From positions 429,553 to 493,552 of the forward strand of contig CP058708.1 of NCBI GenBank assembly GCA_013414765.1: a stretch of 64,000 nucleotides of DNA, written 5' to 3'. The translations under genes were made by a program, and so were the position numbers. The notes under the pieces are model-generated. The model saw only the letters and a program-made list of their open reading frames with translations. It searched no databases and was not told where the DNA came from. This DNA comes from Candidatus Accumulibacter cognatus (lineage in GTDB: Bacteria > Pseudomonadota > Gammaproteobacteria > Burkholderiales > Rhodocyclaceae). Numbering within the stretch: the first letter of the stretch is position 1; each line of letters opens with the position of its first letter. This document shows, piece by piece, positions 30,685 to 39,346 of the stretch.

Positions 30685-31503
30685 ATGGCGACCTACGCAA
30701 TCGGAGATGTTCAGGGCTGCTTCGAATCGCTGCTGAAACTGCTAGAAAAATGCCGTTTCGACCCCGCAGGCGACCGCCTGTGGCTGGTCGGCGACCTGGT
30801 TAACCGTGGTCCGCGCTCACTCGACACCTTGCGCTTCGTGCGCGATCTCGGCCCAGCCGCAGTCACCGTCCTCGGCAATCACGACCTCTACCTGCTAATG
30901 GTGGCCGCAGGATCCGGCAGGCGCAGCAAGGGCGATACGCTCGACGAGATCCTCAATGCCCCCGACTGTGCAGACCTGCTGGACTGGCTGCGGCATCGAC
31001 CGCTGTGCCACCGCGAAGGCGAATTCTGCATGGTGCATGCCGGACTCTTGCCACAATGGACTGTCGCCCGGGCACGGGCGCTGGCCGCAGAGGTCGAGGC
31101 AGCGCTCACCGGTCCCGCTCACCAGGATTTCCTGGCCAATCTGTGGGGCAGTGAACCGGCAGCGTGGCACGAAGATCTGCAGGGCTGGCCACGCTTGCGG
31201 GTGATTGTCAACGCGATGACCCGGATGCGTTTCTGTTCGCCCGCAGGAGTCATGGAATTCAAGACCAAGGGCGAGCTGGCCGATGCCCCGCCTGGCCAAC
31301 TGCCGTGGTTCGAAGTTCCCGGCAGGCTCAGCTCCGCTGACGTTCTCGTGATTGGCCATTGGTCGGCGCTTGGACTGCGGATCGAGCCCAACCTGCTGGC
31401 CCTCGATTCCGGTTGTTTCTGGGGTCGTCACCTGACCGCCGTGCGCCTGGATGACCGCGCACTGTTCCAGGTGGATTGCTCGACCTGCCAAGAAGGCGTT
31501 TGA
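30685..31503 (+). CDS. apaH: bis(5'-nucleosyl)-tetraphosphatase, symmetrical
   Basis: Hydrolyses Ap4A to two ADP. The 272-residue metallophosphatase has GDVQG, GDLVNRGP, GNHD and the later HAG and GHW signatures with all the metal ligands expected. It starts 9 bp after galE, suggesting co-transcription. Confidence 0.95.
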   Translation: MATYAIGDVQGCFESLLKLLEKCRFDPAGDRLWLVGDLVNRGPRSLDTLRFVRDLGPAAVTVLGNHDLYLLMVAAGSGRRSKGDTLDEILNAPDCADLLDWLRHRPLCHREGEFCMVHAGLLPQWTVARARALAAEVEAALTGPAHQDFLANLWGSEPAAWHEDLQGWPRLRVIVNAMTRMRFCSPAGVMEFKTKGELADAPPGQLPWFEVPGRLSSADVLVIGHWSALGLRIEPNLLALDSGCFWGRHLTAVRLDDRALFQVDCSTCQEGV

Positions 31504-31622
31504 ATCCTTGCCGCCTGCCCCGCGGCGAGCCACATGCGGATCGGAACAGCAGTCCAGACAGGTGAGGTCGGCGCGCCCTCGGGCTGCTTGACATCCCGCT
31601 CGAATGGCCGACCGAGTTTCGG

Positions 31623-31661
31623 TCTTGATCCGGTGTCGGACCTTTTTACACCGGATCAAGA
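31623..31661. other. 14 bp perfect inverted repeat between apaH and the PEP-CTERM gene
   Basis: TCTTGATCCGGTGT (31623-31636) and ACACCGGATCAAGA (31648-31661) are exact reverse complements around an 11-base loop. No U-tract follows on the plus strand. It is therefore not a standard terminator and could be a regulator site or an RNA hairpin. The rest of 31504-31860 holds only a diverged repeat copy. Confidence 0.7.
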
Positions 31662-31767
31662 AGCAGTTCTGTAATCGGAGACAAATACCAATTACATCAA
31701 GTCGTTATATTAACAAGCATGGAATTTGCTTTGTTTGCTGAGGGGAAACAGTCCCTTAAACCGCCCC

Positions 31768-31841
31768 TTAATGTGGAAGTCGCGTTAGCCACTCACCAAC
31801 CTCTCTTGCCAAAATGGGGAAAACACTTCGGAGAAAGTCAC
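31768..31841 (+). repeat. three-hairpin intergenic repeat, copy C (partial, diverged)
   Basis: Begins TTAATGTGGAAGTCGCG followed by an ACTCAC segment and a CCTCTCTTGCC part like copies A and B. It then breaks off around GAGAAAGTCAC. The stems have decayed and the distal hairpin is missing. It lies immediately upstream of the PEP-CTERM gene ribosome site. Confidence 0.6.
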
Positions 31842-31860
31842 TTATATAAAGGAGCACAAC

Positions 31861-33903
31861 ATGTTCCGCAGATTCCAGGTTTTGCTCGGCCACATGGCCG
31901 TTTTTGTCTTCGGTCTGTTGCCGGTTTCCCAGGCCATCGCAGCGGATTGGATGATCAACGAAGACTACTACCAAACCGATCCCCGCGCAGCCACCGATTT
32001 CGAGTTTTTACTTGCCGGTGACGTCGCAGCCCGGATTACCGGTGGCGGACAGACCTCCATCACCAACGCCTTCACCGACCCTACTCGCAGCACCAGCCTG
32101 CAACCGGGCTTCAACAACACCATCGTTCGCTTCGCCGGTTCCAACGCGATTCCCAATTCACCGACGACGAAACGGCACTTCGGCATCTACGGCACGGGCA
32201 GCAAGCCAACGGTGCTGACCAAGGCCTGGTCATTCCCCACGGCTCCGTTTCGCGTCCCGGTACCCAAGTCCAACTTCGACTTTGCCTACGATCCGCTGAA
32301 CGACGCCCTGCGGATCACGCTGGAGAATACCAGCCCATACACGGTAACTTTCCAGAACGTGGGCTACACGATCAGCTCCATCGAGTACCCCATCGACCAA
32401 CTGACGGCCAGTGGTCTGCCATTGTCGGTTTTTCAACCACTCACTGGATTCGACCACGAGTACCGGCCGGGCGAATTCAGTTCGATGCTGATCGCCCACG
32501 TTCCTCTCGAATCGTTCGCCGTCACCCATGCCACGGTTTTCTTCTCGGGCGACTCCAGCGGCATGGATTATCAAGCGACTGGCGATGAATGGGCCCAGGT
32601 TCGCGTCGCCGCCGCAGTTCCCGAACCGGGCGCCCTGTTTCTTGTGCTGATCGGCCTGGCATGCGTTGTCGGCTTCTCCCGTCGCCGATTCAATGGACTA
32701 CTCGTCCGCAACAACTCGGGCAAAGCCGCTGGCGCCTGGCTGCTGCTTGGCGTCGGCATGCTGCAGACGGGAAGTGCCGCGGCCGACGTGTTTGTCGTGC
32801 CCCTGGCCGCGCCACCTACCGCGGGTGATACGCGTCCCTTCATCGACCTGAAGGCCAAGGATACTGCCGGCAATGACATCACCATCAAGACCCTGATTGA
32901 CGGCGGCTCGACCAGTTCCGAGTTGAAAGTCACTGCCGCGGTCGGAACCCAGTTGGGCGTCAGCGGAGGAACTCCGGGAGCCGAGCGCGGGATTAACGGA
33001 GTAACGCCGACCACCACCGGAGCAAGCATTCCGGCCGGCGCCGGCGTCGGCTTCAGCAGTGCACCCGTCACCCCCGGGGGTCAGGCAGCGAGCTCGCCCC
33101 CCCTGCCCGCCACGGCCAGCGTGGGAACTCTCCCGCCCGGGCGGCAAGCCACCCTGGGTAGCGGCTATCTGGAAGCCAACTTCGACAGCAGCGGGCGACT
33201 GGATGGCTACTACTTTTTCGTGGCCAAGGGTCAGGGGGCGACGGGCGGTGTGGCAACGGCCAACGCCATCGCCAGCTTCCTGGCTTTTTCCGGGCCGGTA
33301 GCCACCAATCCCGATGGCCGTCCCAAAGGCACAAAATCCGAGGAGGTCACGCCCTTTCGCCACCCCGTGCCGCTGGGCGAGGAGGCAATCGATGGCGGCT
33401 TCCGGCTGGGCGTCGATATCAGCAGCGTTTTCTCTACGCAATCCGACATCCCCTTCATTCTCAAGAGCGGCTTTTCAAACACGGTCATTTCTTCCCCACT
33501 GGCTTTGCTGTTGGGATTGAATCCGGGCACCCTGCCGACAGCACAGGTCGAGACGAACTTTGGCACGATGGCCGTGGGGATGGCCCAACTCCAGCTCGAC
33601 CTGTTCAGCGACCCGAGCTTCCCGAGCTTCACGGTCCCGGTAGGCATCGCCTTGAACTCCGCCGACAATCCATTCGACGACAACGTGCTGGGCAGCGATG
33701 TGCTGGGTCTGCTGGCTTATTGGGACATTGATCAGACCAACCCGAGTGCGCCCATGTTTTCTGCCGCCGCCAGCCTCACGCCCGTTCCCGAGCCGGCTAC
33801 GGCGGCGCTGATCAGCGTACCAATGCTTTTCTGCCTGCTAGCCGGCGCCTGGACACGCTGCAATCGGATCCGCACAACACGCGCTCGCCGCCCCTGGAAG
33901 TAA
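31861..33903 (+). CDS. double PEP-CTERM exported protein (two exosortase substrates fused in frame)
   Basis: A 680-residue protein. Residues 1-28 are a signal peptide. The first domain (about 29-250) ends in a complete PEP-CTERM tail: VPEPG at 253-257, a hydrophobic helix, then SRRR. Directly after it comes a second signal-like helix (about 290-308, ending GSAAA) and a second domain. A second PEP-CTERM tail starts VPEP near 642 and ends with a helix and a basic cluster. PEP-CTERM tails direct proteins to exosortase for sorting to the outer surface. The second domain has the phrase TLIDGGSTSSELKV, vaguely like retropepsin folds but without the DTG triad. No exosortase gene is in the window. 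The AAAGGAG ribosome site supports the start. Confidence 0.85.
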   Translation: MFRRFQVLLGHMAVFVFGLLPVSQAIAADWMINEDYYQTDPRAATDFEFLLAGDVAARITGGGQTSITNAFTDPTRSTSLQPGFNNTIVRFAGSNAIPNSPTTKRHFGIYGTGSKPTVLTKAWSFPTAPFRVPVPKSNFDFAYDPLNDALRITLENTSPYTVTFQNVGYTISSIEYPIDQLTASGLPLSVFQPLTGFDHEYRPGEFSSMLIAHVPLESFAVTHATVFFSGDSSGMDYQATGDEWAQVRVAAAVPEPGALFLVLIGLACVVGFSRRRFNGLLVRNNSGKAAGAWLLLGVGMLQTGSAAADVFVVPLAAPPTAGDTRPFIDLKAKDTAGNDITIKTLIDGGSTSSELKVTAAVGTQLGVSGGTPGAERGINGVTPTTTGASIPAGAGVGFSSAPVTPGGQAASSPPLPATASVGTLPPGRQATLGSGYLEANFDSSGRLDGYYFFVAKGQGATGGVATANAIASFLAFSGPVATNPDGRPKGTKSEEVTPFRHPVPLGEEAIDGGFRLGVDISSVFSTQSDIPFILKSGFSNTVISSPLALLLGLNPGTLPTAQVETNFGTMAVGMAQLQLDLFSDPSFPSFTVPVGIALNSADNPFDDNVLGSDVLGLLAYWDIDQTNPSAPMFSAAASLTPVPEPATAALISVPMLFCLLAGAWTRCNRIRTTRARRPWK

Positions 33904-33972
33904 GGCGTGCACGGCAGATCCGGCGCCGGGTCAGGCCCGCCTGCTGGAATTCCTGGCGAAGAAATTCTGTCG

Positions 33973-34170
33973 TGTGAAAGTCCCCGTCAGCGACTCGCGA
34001 ATCTTTCCTCCCCCACTCGCGATGGAGGGGTCGGGGGTCGAGACGGGGGGATGCACTGAGCATGCGCCATGCCCATCGAGCGATGCCGGCGTCCCAGCCG
34101 GAATGCGCCCGGCAAGGGAGGGAAACGGTCATGACTTCCCTGATCGGGGGCTGGAAAAGTCATGGCCGTT
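33973..34170 (+). repeat. three-hairpin intergenic repeat, copy D (with internal extra segment)
   Basis: Starts TGTGAAAGTCCCCGTCAGCGACTCGC (two pieces of the shared left end) and ends at GGAAAAGTCATGGCCGTT, matching the shared right end. About 70 bp of extra sequence separates the central and distal hairpins. It lies between the convergent PEP-CTERM and acylphosphatase genes; the rest of 33904-34242 has no gene. Confidence 0.75.
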
Positions 34171-34242
34171 AGCGCAGCCGCACCGGGTGATCGAGAGCAG
34201 TTGCCGGCGGCAGGCCGGCTTGTCGTGATCAGCAGGGAAGTT

Positions 34243-34536
34243 TCAGTACGTGGCAATCTGCCGGAATCCGTCCATCGAACCGATTTCGGCGGCATTGCCC
34301 TCGTTGCAGAGAACGCGGTCGACCCTGGCCATCGATGGTCCGCGCTGTGCCCAGAGCAGCAGCGCGTCAAGCGCCTCGGCCGGACCACGGACCAGCGCTT
34401 CGACGCTGCCGTCGCGACGATTGCGGACCCAGCCGGAGAGGCCGAGTCGTTCGGCCTCGGCGCACAGCGACCAGCGGTAGCCGACACCCTGGACCCGGCC
34501 ATGTATACGCAGGTTTCGGCAGATGGTCTGACTCAT
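34243..34536 (-). CDS. acylphosphatase
   Basis: A 97-residue enzyme hydrolysing acyl phosphates such as acetyl phosphate. GRVQGVGYRW (residues 13-22) carries the phosphate-binding loop with the catalytic Arg. GWVRNRRDGSVE carries the catalytic Asn. The ATG at 34536 gives the normal length; the frame is open far upstream against the next gene without support. It is divergent from the DAB-like block. Confidence 0.93.
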   Translation of the reverse strand: MSQTICRNLRIHGRVQGVGYRWSLCAEAERLGLSGWVRNRRDGSVEALVRGPAEALDALLLWAQRGPSMARVDRVLCNEGNAAEIGSMDGFRQIATY

Positions 34537-34666
34537 CTTTCGACTCCAAAATGCTGAAACTGGGGACTGGGGCCGTGCGGCCGCAGCCAATACTGGCATA
34601 ATCGTCGTCCATGAAAAGAAGAATAGCAAGGGGAGCGGCATCGCTTTCCTGGGCTCTTGTCCGGCG

Positions 34667-36139
34667 ATGCTGAAGACGCTGTTGCTGCTGCCGCTTTTGG
34701 GTGCCGCGCTGTTGTCGCTGCTACCGAGCCGCCGCTTCGATCTGCTGCGCCATCTGGCGAGCGCCATCGCTGCCGCGACGATGTTCTGTGCCGGCCTGTT
34801 GCTGCTCGACTTCGACCCTGCCAGTGCGGATATCCAGTTTTTTGAAACCCGGCCGTGGAATCCGCGCGTCGGCTCGCATTTCGCGCTCGGGGTGGACGGT
34901 ATCTCGCTGCCGATGGTGCTGCTCGCGACGGTCCTCTGTTTCGTCGCAATCTTCTCCTCGACCAGCATCCGCAGCGGCGCCAAACTTTATTTTTCGCTGT
35001 TGCTGATCCTTGAGACCTCGCTGCTGATCGTGTTTACGGCGCGCGACTGGTCGCTGTTCTACGTCTGCTGGGAGTTGACCCTGATCCCGCTGTTCTTCCT
35101 GATCGACCGCCTGGGAGGCGTCAACCGTCATCGGGCAGCGCTCAATTTTGTCCTGTATACGCTGGGGGGGTCGGTATTCATGCTGATCGCGCTGCTGTTG
35201 CTCTACGATGTCGCCCCCGGCCACAGCTTCGCGATGGTCGATTTGGCCGCCGGTGGCGCGCAGTTGCCGGTGCGTACGCAGATTCTGGTCTTTCTCGGGC
35301 TGCTGCTCGGTTTCGGGGTGAAGATGCCGATCGTTCCGCTGCATGGCTGGTTACCGCTGGCACACGTCGAGGCACCGAGTCCGATCTCGATTCTGCTCTC
35401 CGGAATCCTGCTGAAAATGGGCGCCTACGGGCTGATCCGTGCGGCCGCAACCTTGCCGGCAGCAGCACTGGCGCTGCAGGACTGGCTGGCACTGCTGGCA
35501 CTGGTCAGTCTGATCTACGGTGCGGTATTGGCCTGGCGGCAAACCGACCTGAAAGCAATGATCGCCTACTCGTCGATCTCGCATATGGGGGTCGTCCTGC
35601 TCGGCATCGCCGCTCTCAACCCGGTTGGACTCAGCGGTGCGCTGACCCAGATGGTCGCGCATGGACTGACTGCCGGGCTGCTGTTCCTGCTCATCGGTCT
35701 GCTCTACGAGCGCACGCACAGCCGTGATCTGGCGACTTACGGTTCGCTCAACCGCTGCGCACCGCGCTTCGCCGTATGGATCGTGTTCACGCTGCTGGCC
35801 TCGGTCGGCCTGCCCGGCAGCGCCGGTTTCATCGCCGAACTGCAGGTACTGATCGGCGCTTATGGCCGCTGGGGGGGCTGGCTGGTCCTGCTGTCGATCG
35901 CGGTGCTGATTTCCGCGGCCTACGCCTTGCGCGCCATTCGCTGCCTGTCAACCGGACCCGAGCGGCCTTTCGGTGCGGCGTTGGCCGGGGTGGCGCATGT
36001 CGCCGACCTCGATCGCAAGGAATGCGCGGCCGCCTGGCTGCTGGCCGGCGGCATCGTCTGGATTGGCATCCTGCCGGCACCGCTGCTGCGCCTGATGGCC
36101 ACTTCGCTGAGCAGGCTGGCCATCCCCTTCGGCGCCTGA
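34667..36139 (+). CDS. NuoM-like proton-conducting membrane subunit of the DAB-type block (first of four)
   Basis: A 490-residue polytopic protein of the complex I/Mrp antiporter family (PF00361). It keeps the proton-path residues Glu136 (CWELTLIP), Lys219 (GFGVKMPIVPLHGWLP) and Lys250 (LLKMGAYGLIR), so it looks able to move protons. There are no other NADH dehydrogenase genes nearby, so it is not part of a normal complex I. It is followed without a gap by the DabA gene, whose GTG comes directly after its TGA. I infer it powers DabA with the three other antiporter-like subunits downstream. The ATG at 34667 has only a weak ribosome site. Confidence 0.88.
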   Translation: MLKTLLLLPLLGAALLSLLPSRRFDLLRHLASAIAAATMFCAGLLLLDFDPASADIQFFETRPWNPRVGSHFALGVDGISLPMVLLATVLCFVAIFSSTSIRSGAKLYFSLLLILETSLLIVFTARDWSLFYVCWELTLIPLFFLIDRLGGVNRHRAALNFVLYTLGGSVFMLIALLLLYDVAPGHSFAMVDLAAGGAQLPVRTQILVFLGLLLGFGVKMPIVPLHGWLPLAHVEAPSPISILLSGILLKMGAYGLIRAAATLPAAALALQDWLALLALVSLIYGAVLAWRQTDLKAMIAYSSISHMGVVLLGIAALNPVGLSGALTQMVAHGLTAGLLFLLIGLLYERTHSRDLATYGSLNRCAPRFAVWIVFTLLASVGLPGSAGFIAELQVLIGAYGRWGGWLVLLSIAVLISAAYALRAIRCLSTGPERPFGAALAGVAHVADLDRKECAAAWLLAGGIVWIGILPAPLLRLMATSLSRLAIPFGA

Positions 36140-39100
36140 GTGAGTTCGCGCATGCCGTCCCCCGTCTCGCCGAAAATTGCCGCAACCATACCCGGCTTGC
36201 AGCGCATACAGGCCGACCTACGGCAACTCGCGCACCTGCTGCCGGCACAGGCCCCCTTGCGCGACTTCGTTCATCACAATACCCTGCACGCCTTCCAGGA
36301 TCTGCCGTTCGCCGAGGCGCTCGGTGAGGCTACCCGCCTGACCGGCGCACGTCCCTGGCTCGACGAGGGCCGCTGCCGAAAACTGTTCCAGGAAGGGCGG
36401 GTGAACGCGAACGATCTTGCCGCCGCCTTGCGGCAATTGCCCGACATCCGGGCCGACGAGTGGCTGCCCGATGATGCGCTGACCGGCTTACGTCGCGGCG
36501 AGATCCTGCAGGCGGTACTGCTGCAGCCGGCGGAAACCATTTCACCGACCCGCCTGCGCTGGCAAATCGAGGAAAAATCGGCATGCAAGCGCCTGCAAGC
36601 GGATCTCGATCCGCTCGTGCGGCAGCAGCTGCTGGACGCCGCCGCTGTGGACGGCCACGATGAGGCCGCGGCCGTCACCGACCTCTGGGCAGCGGCATGC
36701 GCCTTGCACGGGCCGACCGCCCGGCCCGCCGTCGCCTGCACCGAGCCCTTGGCGGTCACTGCTGCGGCGATCTGGCAGGAACTGCTCGACCGTCTCGGCT
36801 ACGAATGGACGCTTGGCGCATTGCTCGCCCATTTGACCGGTGAGGATATCCGACCGGGACTGCAGGCGGCCTTGATCCGCCATCTTGCGGCACACCTTGA
36901 TCACGGCCTGGCCGCCTGGAGGAATCCGGCGCGAGCGCAGGGCTTTTATATGGCATGGCGACAGAGTACCGGCAGCGACTGGACCTGGGAACTCGACGAA
37001 TTCGCCGGCGCTCGCCAGGACATCGAGCAGCTCGCCGACGATCCGCTGCAGGTGATCGCCAATGAACTGCAATCGTTGGGCATCGATGATTCGCGCTACA
37101 GCGCCTATCTGCAGCGACTGGCAATGGAATTGCCGGGCTGGGCCGGCATGTATCACTGGCATGAAGCGCAGGCCGGGGCCGGTGATCCGCCGGTCAGCCT
37201 GACTGATTTTCTCGCCGTGCGCGTGGTGCTCGAACGCATCCATGCCGAGCAGTGGCTGCGCCGCATCTGGGGCCTGCGGCTCGACGAACTCGGCGGCTAC
37301 TTCATCGATCATCCGGACGAGCTGGCGGTCAGACACGCGGCCGGCAATCGCCAGTTGCCGGACGACCTGCTCCACCAGGTGCGGCCGCATCTGACGGCCG
37401 AGGCAGCGCATGGCGACTGGCCGCATTTTGCCCGCCGCCTGATGGAGACGCGCATCGCCGACGCCGCAGCGACGACCGACACCGAAACACTGGCCGCCTG
37501 GCCACTGTTCGTCCTGGCACAAAGACTGGGACTGACTGGTCGCAGGCTGCGCGAAATTGGCCGATCCGGTGTGGAGGCCTTGCTGTGTTGCGCCGCTTCC
37601 CTGACTGACGACCAGCGCGGACTGCTCTGGCTGCTGGCCTACGAACATCACTATCGGCAACAAATCTTTGCAGCCTTGCACGCCAATCATGGCCGCGCTT
37701 CGTCGCTGGCCGGCAAAGCCCAGGCGCAGTGGGTTTTCTGCATGGATGACCGCGAAGAGGGCAGTCGCCGCCACCTCGAAGAGGTCAACCCGGCTTTTGA
37801 AACCTTTGGTGCCGCCGGTTTCTTCGGTACCCCGATCTTCTGGCAGGGCCTCGACGACGAGGCGCCGACAGCCCTATGTCCGATAGTCGTACGCCCGACG
37901 AATAGCGTGCGCGAGACTCTGCCACCTGGTGCCGAAGCGGCGTACCGGCGGCATCAGCAGCGCCGCCAGCTACGCCTGGCATGGCGCGAACGCCTGCATC
38001 AGGGCAGCCGGCGCGGCTGGCTGCAGGCTGCGCTGCTGAGCGTTGCTGCCGCACCCTGGGCCTTGCTCGCGCTACTGGCGCGGACGCTGGCGCCGGGACG
38101 TGTCGGAAAACTGCTTGAGCGCACTCGCGACCGCTTCGACAAGCCGCTGCCGGGCGCGCTGGAATTGACCGCGGCTCCCGGCGAAGCCGAACGGGTCGCC
38201 AGCAGTGACGCGCCACGAATCGGCTTCAGCGAAGAAGAGCAGGTGACCCGCGTCGGTGCTTTCCTGCGCAGCATCGGCCTGACAAGCCACTTCGCACCGC
38301 TGGTGCTGATCGTCGGCCATGGTTCGGACAGCCGCAACAACCCGCATCTCGCTGCCTACGATTGCGGCGCCTGTTCCGGCCGCCACGGCGGACCGAATGC
38401 ACGCGTGTTTGCGGCCATGGCCAATCGGCCAGCGCTGCGTGCACAACTCGCACGGCAGGGGATCGTCATCCCGGAGACGACGCACTTCATCGGTGTCGAA
38501 CACAACACTTGCGACGAGAGCTTCGTCTGGTACGACCTTGAGCAACTGCCGGCCAGTCATCGAGAGGCCTTTGCCACGCTGCGCAGCGACGGTCAGGAAG
38601 CGGCTAGCCGCCATGCCGTCGAGCGTTGCCGTCGTTTTGCATCGGCGCCGCTCGACCCCTCGCCGCAGCAGGCGCAGGCACACCTGGCAAACCGGCGCCA
38701 GGACATCGCGCAGGCGCGGCCCGAACTTGGGCATGCGACCGTGGCGGCGGCTTTCATCGGCCGCCGCACGATGAGCCGCGGCGCATTTTTCGATCGACGG
38801 GTGTTCCTGATTTCCTACGATCCACTGCCGGATGCCGACGGGCGCGTGCTCGAAGCGACACTGCTAGCGGCTGGCCCGGTCGGAGCCGGGATCAACCTCG
38901 AGTATTACTTTTCGACCGTCAATAACGAAGGCTATGGCTGCGGCAGCAAGATCATGCATAACCTGACCGGGCTGTTCGGGATCATGCAGGGAGCCACTTC
39001 CGACCTGCGCACCGGCCTGCCGCTGCAGATGGTCGAGATCCATGAACCGATGCGACTGCTGGTGATCGTCGAACAGACGCTGGAAATCATCAGCGCGATC

Positions 39101-39346
39101 TACCAGCGACAGCCCCCCCTGCAGGAATTGATCGGCAAGGACTGGATCGTTCTCGCCGCCAAACACCCACAGACGGGAGCCATCCATCTCTTCGCGCCGG
39201 CGACCGGCTGGCAGCCCTGGAGTCCCCAGGCACCTGGCCAGCCGGCGCCGGACGTGCCCGAGGCCGAGCGTTCGTCCGACTGGTTCGCCGGCCAGCGCGA
39301 ACCCTTGCCGCCAGCCTTGCTGCGGCGCCCGGTGGTGACGGCATGA
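36140..39346 (+). CDS. dabA: DabA-like inorganic carbon accumulation protein (DUF2309)
   Basis: A 1,068-residue cytoplasmic protein of the DabA/DUF2309 family. It is thought to convert CO2 to bicarbonate in a one-way reaction coupled to the proton gradient through a NuoL-like partner. The four metal ligands expected from characterised DabA are visible: Cys534 and Asp536 in FCMDDREE, His727 in LIVGHGSDS and Cys742 in AYDCGACSG. The His-to-Cys spacing of 15 matches. It is longer than the roughly 800-residue DabA of Halothiobacillus, mainly on the N-terminal side. GTG start directly after the upstream stop; 4 bp overlap with the next gene. Function as a carbon pump is inferred by family. Confidence 0.88.
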   Translation: MSSRMPSPVSPKIAATIPGLQRIQADLRQLAHLLPAQAPLRDFVHHNTLHAFQDLPFAEALGEATRLTGARPWLDEGRCRKLFQEGRVNANDLAAALRQLPDIRADEWLPDDALTGLRRGEILQAVLLQPAETISPTRLRWQIEEKSACKRLQADLDPLVRQQLLDAAAVDGHDEAAAVTDLWAAACALHGPTARPAVACTEPLAVTAAAIWQELLDRLGYEWTLGALLAHLTGEDIRPGLQAALIRHLAAHLDHGLAAWRNPARAQGFYMAWRQSTGSDWTWELDEFAGARQDIEQLADDPLQVIANELQSLGIDDSRYSAYLQRLAMELPGWAGMYHWHEAQAGAGDPPVSLTDFLAVRVVLERIHAEQWLRRIWGLRLDELGGYFIDHPDELAVRHAAGNRQLPDDLLHQVRPHLTAEAAHGDWPHFARRLMETRIADAAATTDTETLAAWPLFVLAQRLGLTGRRLREIGRSGVEALLCCAASLTDDQRGLLWLLAYEHHYRQQIFAALHANHGRASSLAGKAQAQWVFCMDDREEGSRRHLEEVNPAFETFGAAGFFGTPIFWQGLDDEAPTALCPIVVRPTNSVRETLPPGAEAAYRRHQQRRQLRLAWRERLHQGSRRGWLQAALLSVAAAPWALLALLARTLAPGRVGKLLERTRDRFDKPLPGALELTAAPGEAERVASSDAPRIGFSEEEQVTRVGAFLRSIGLTSHFAPLVLIVGHGSDSRNNPHLAAYDCGACSGRHGGPNARVFAAMANRPALRAQLARQGIVIPETTHFIGVEHNTCDESFVWYDLEQLPASHREAFATLRSDGQEAASRHAVERCRRFASAPLDPSPQQAQAHLANRRQDIAQARPELGHATVAAAFIGRRTMSRGAFFDRRVFLISYDPLPDADGRVLEATLLAAGPVGAGINLEYYFSTVNNEGYGCGSKIMHNLTGLFGIMQGATSDLRTGLPLQMVEIHEPMRLLVIVEQTLEIISAIYQRQPPLQELIGKDWIVLAAKHPQTGAIHLFAPATGWQPWSPQAPGQPAPDVPEAERSSDWFAGQREPLPPALLRRPVVTA

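Noticed and set aside
31719-32021. 100-codon frame upstream of the PEP-CTERM gene
   Set aside because: It overlaps the PEP-CTERM gene in another frame and includes repeat sequence.
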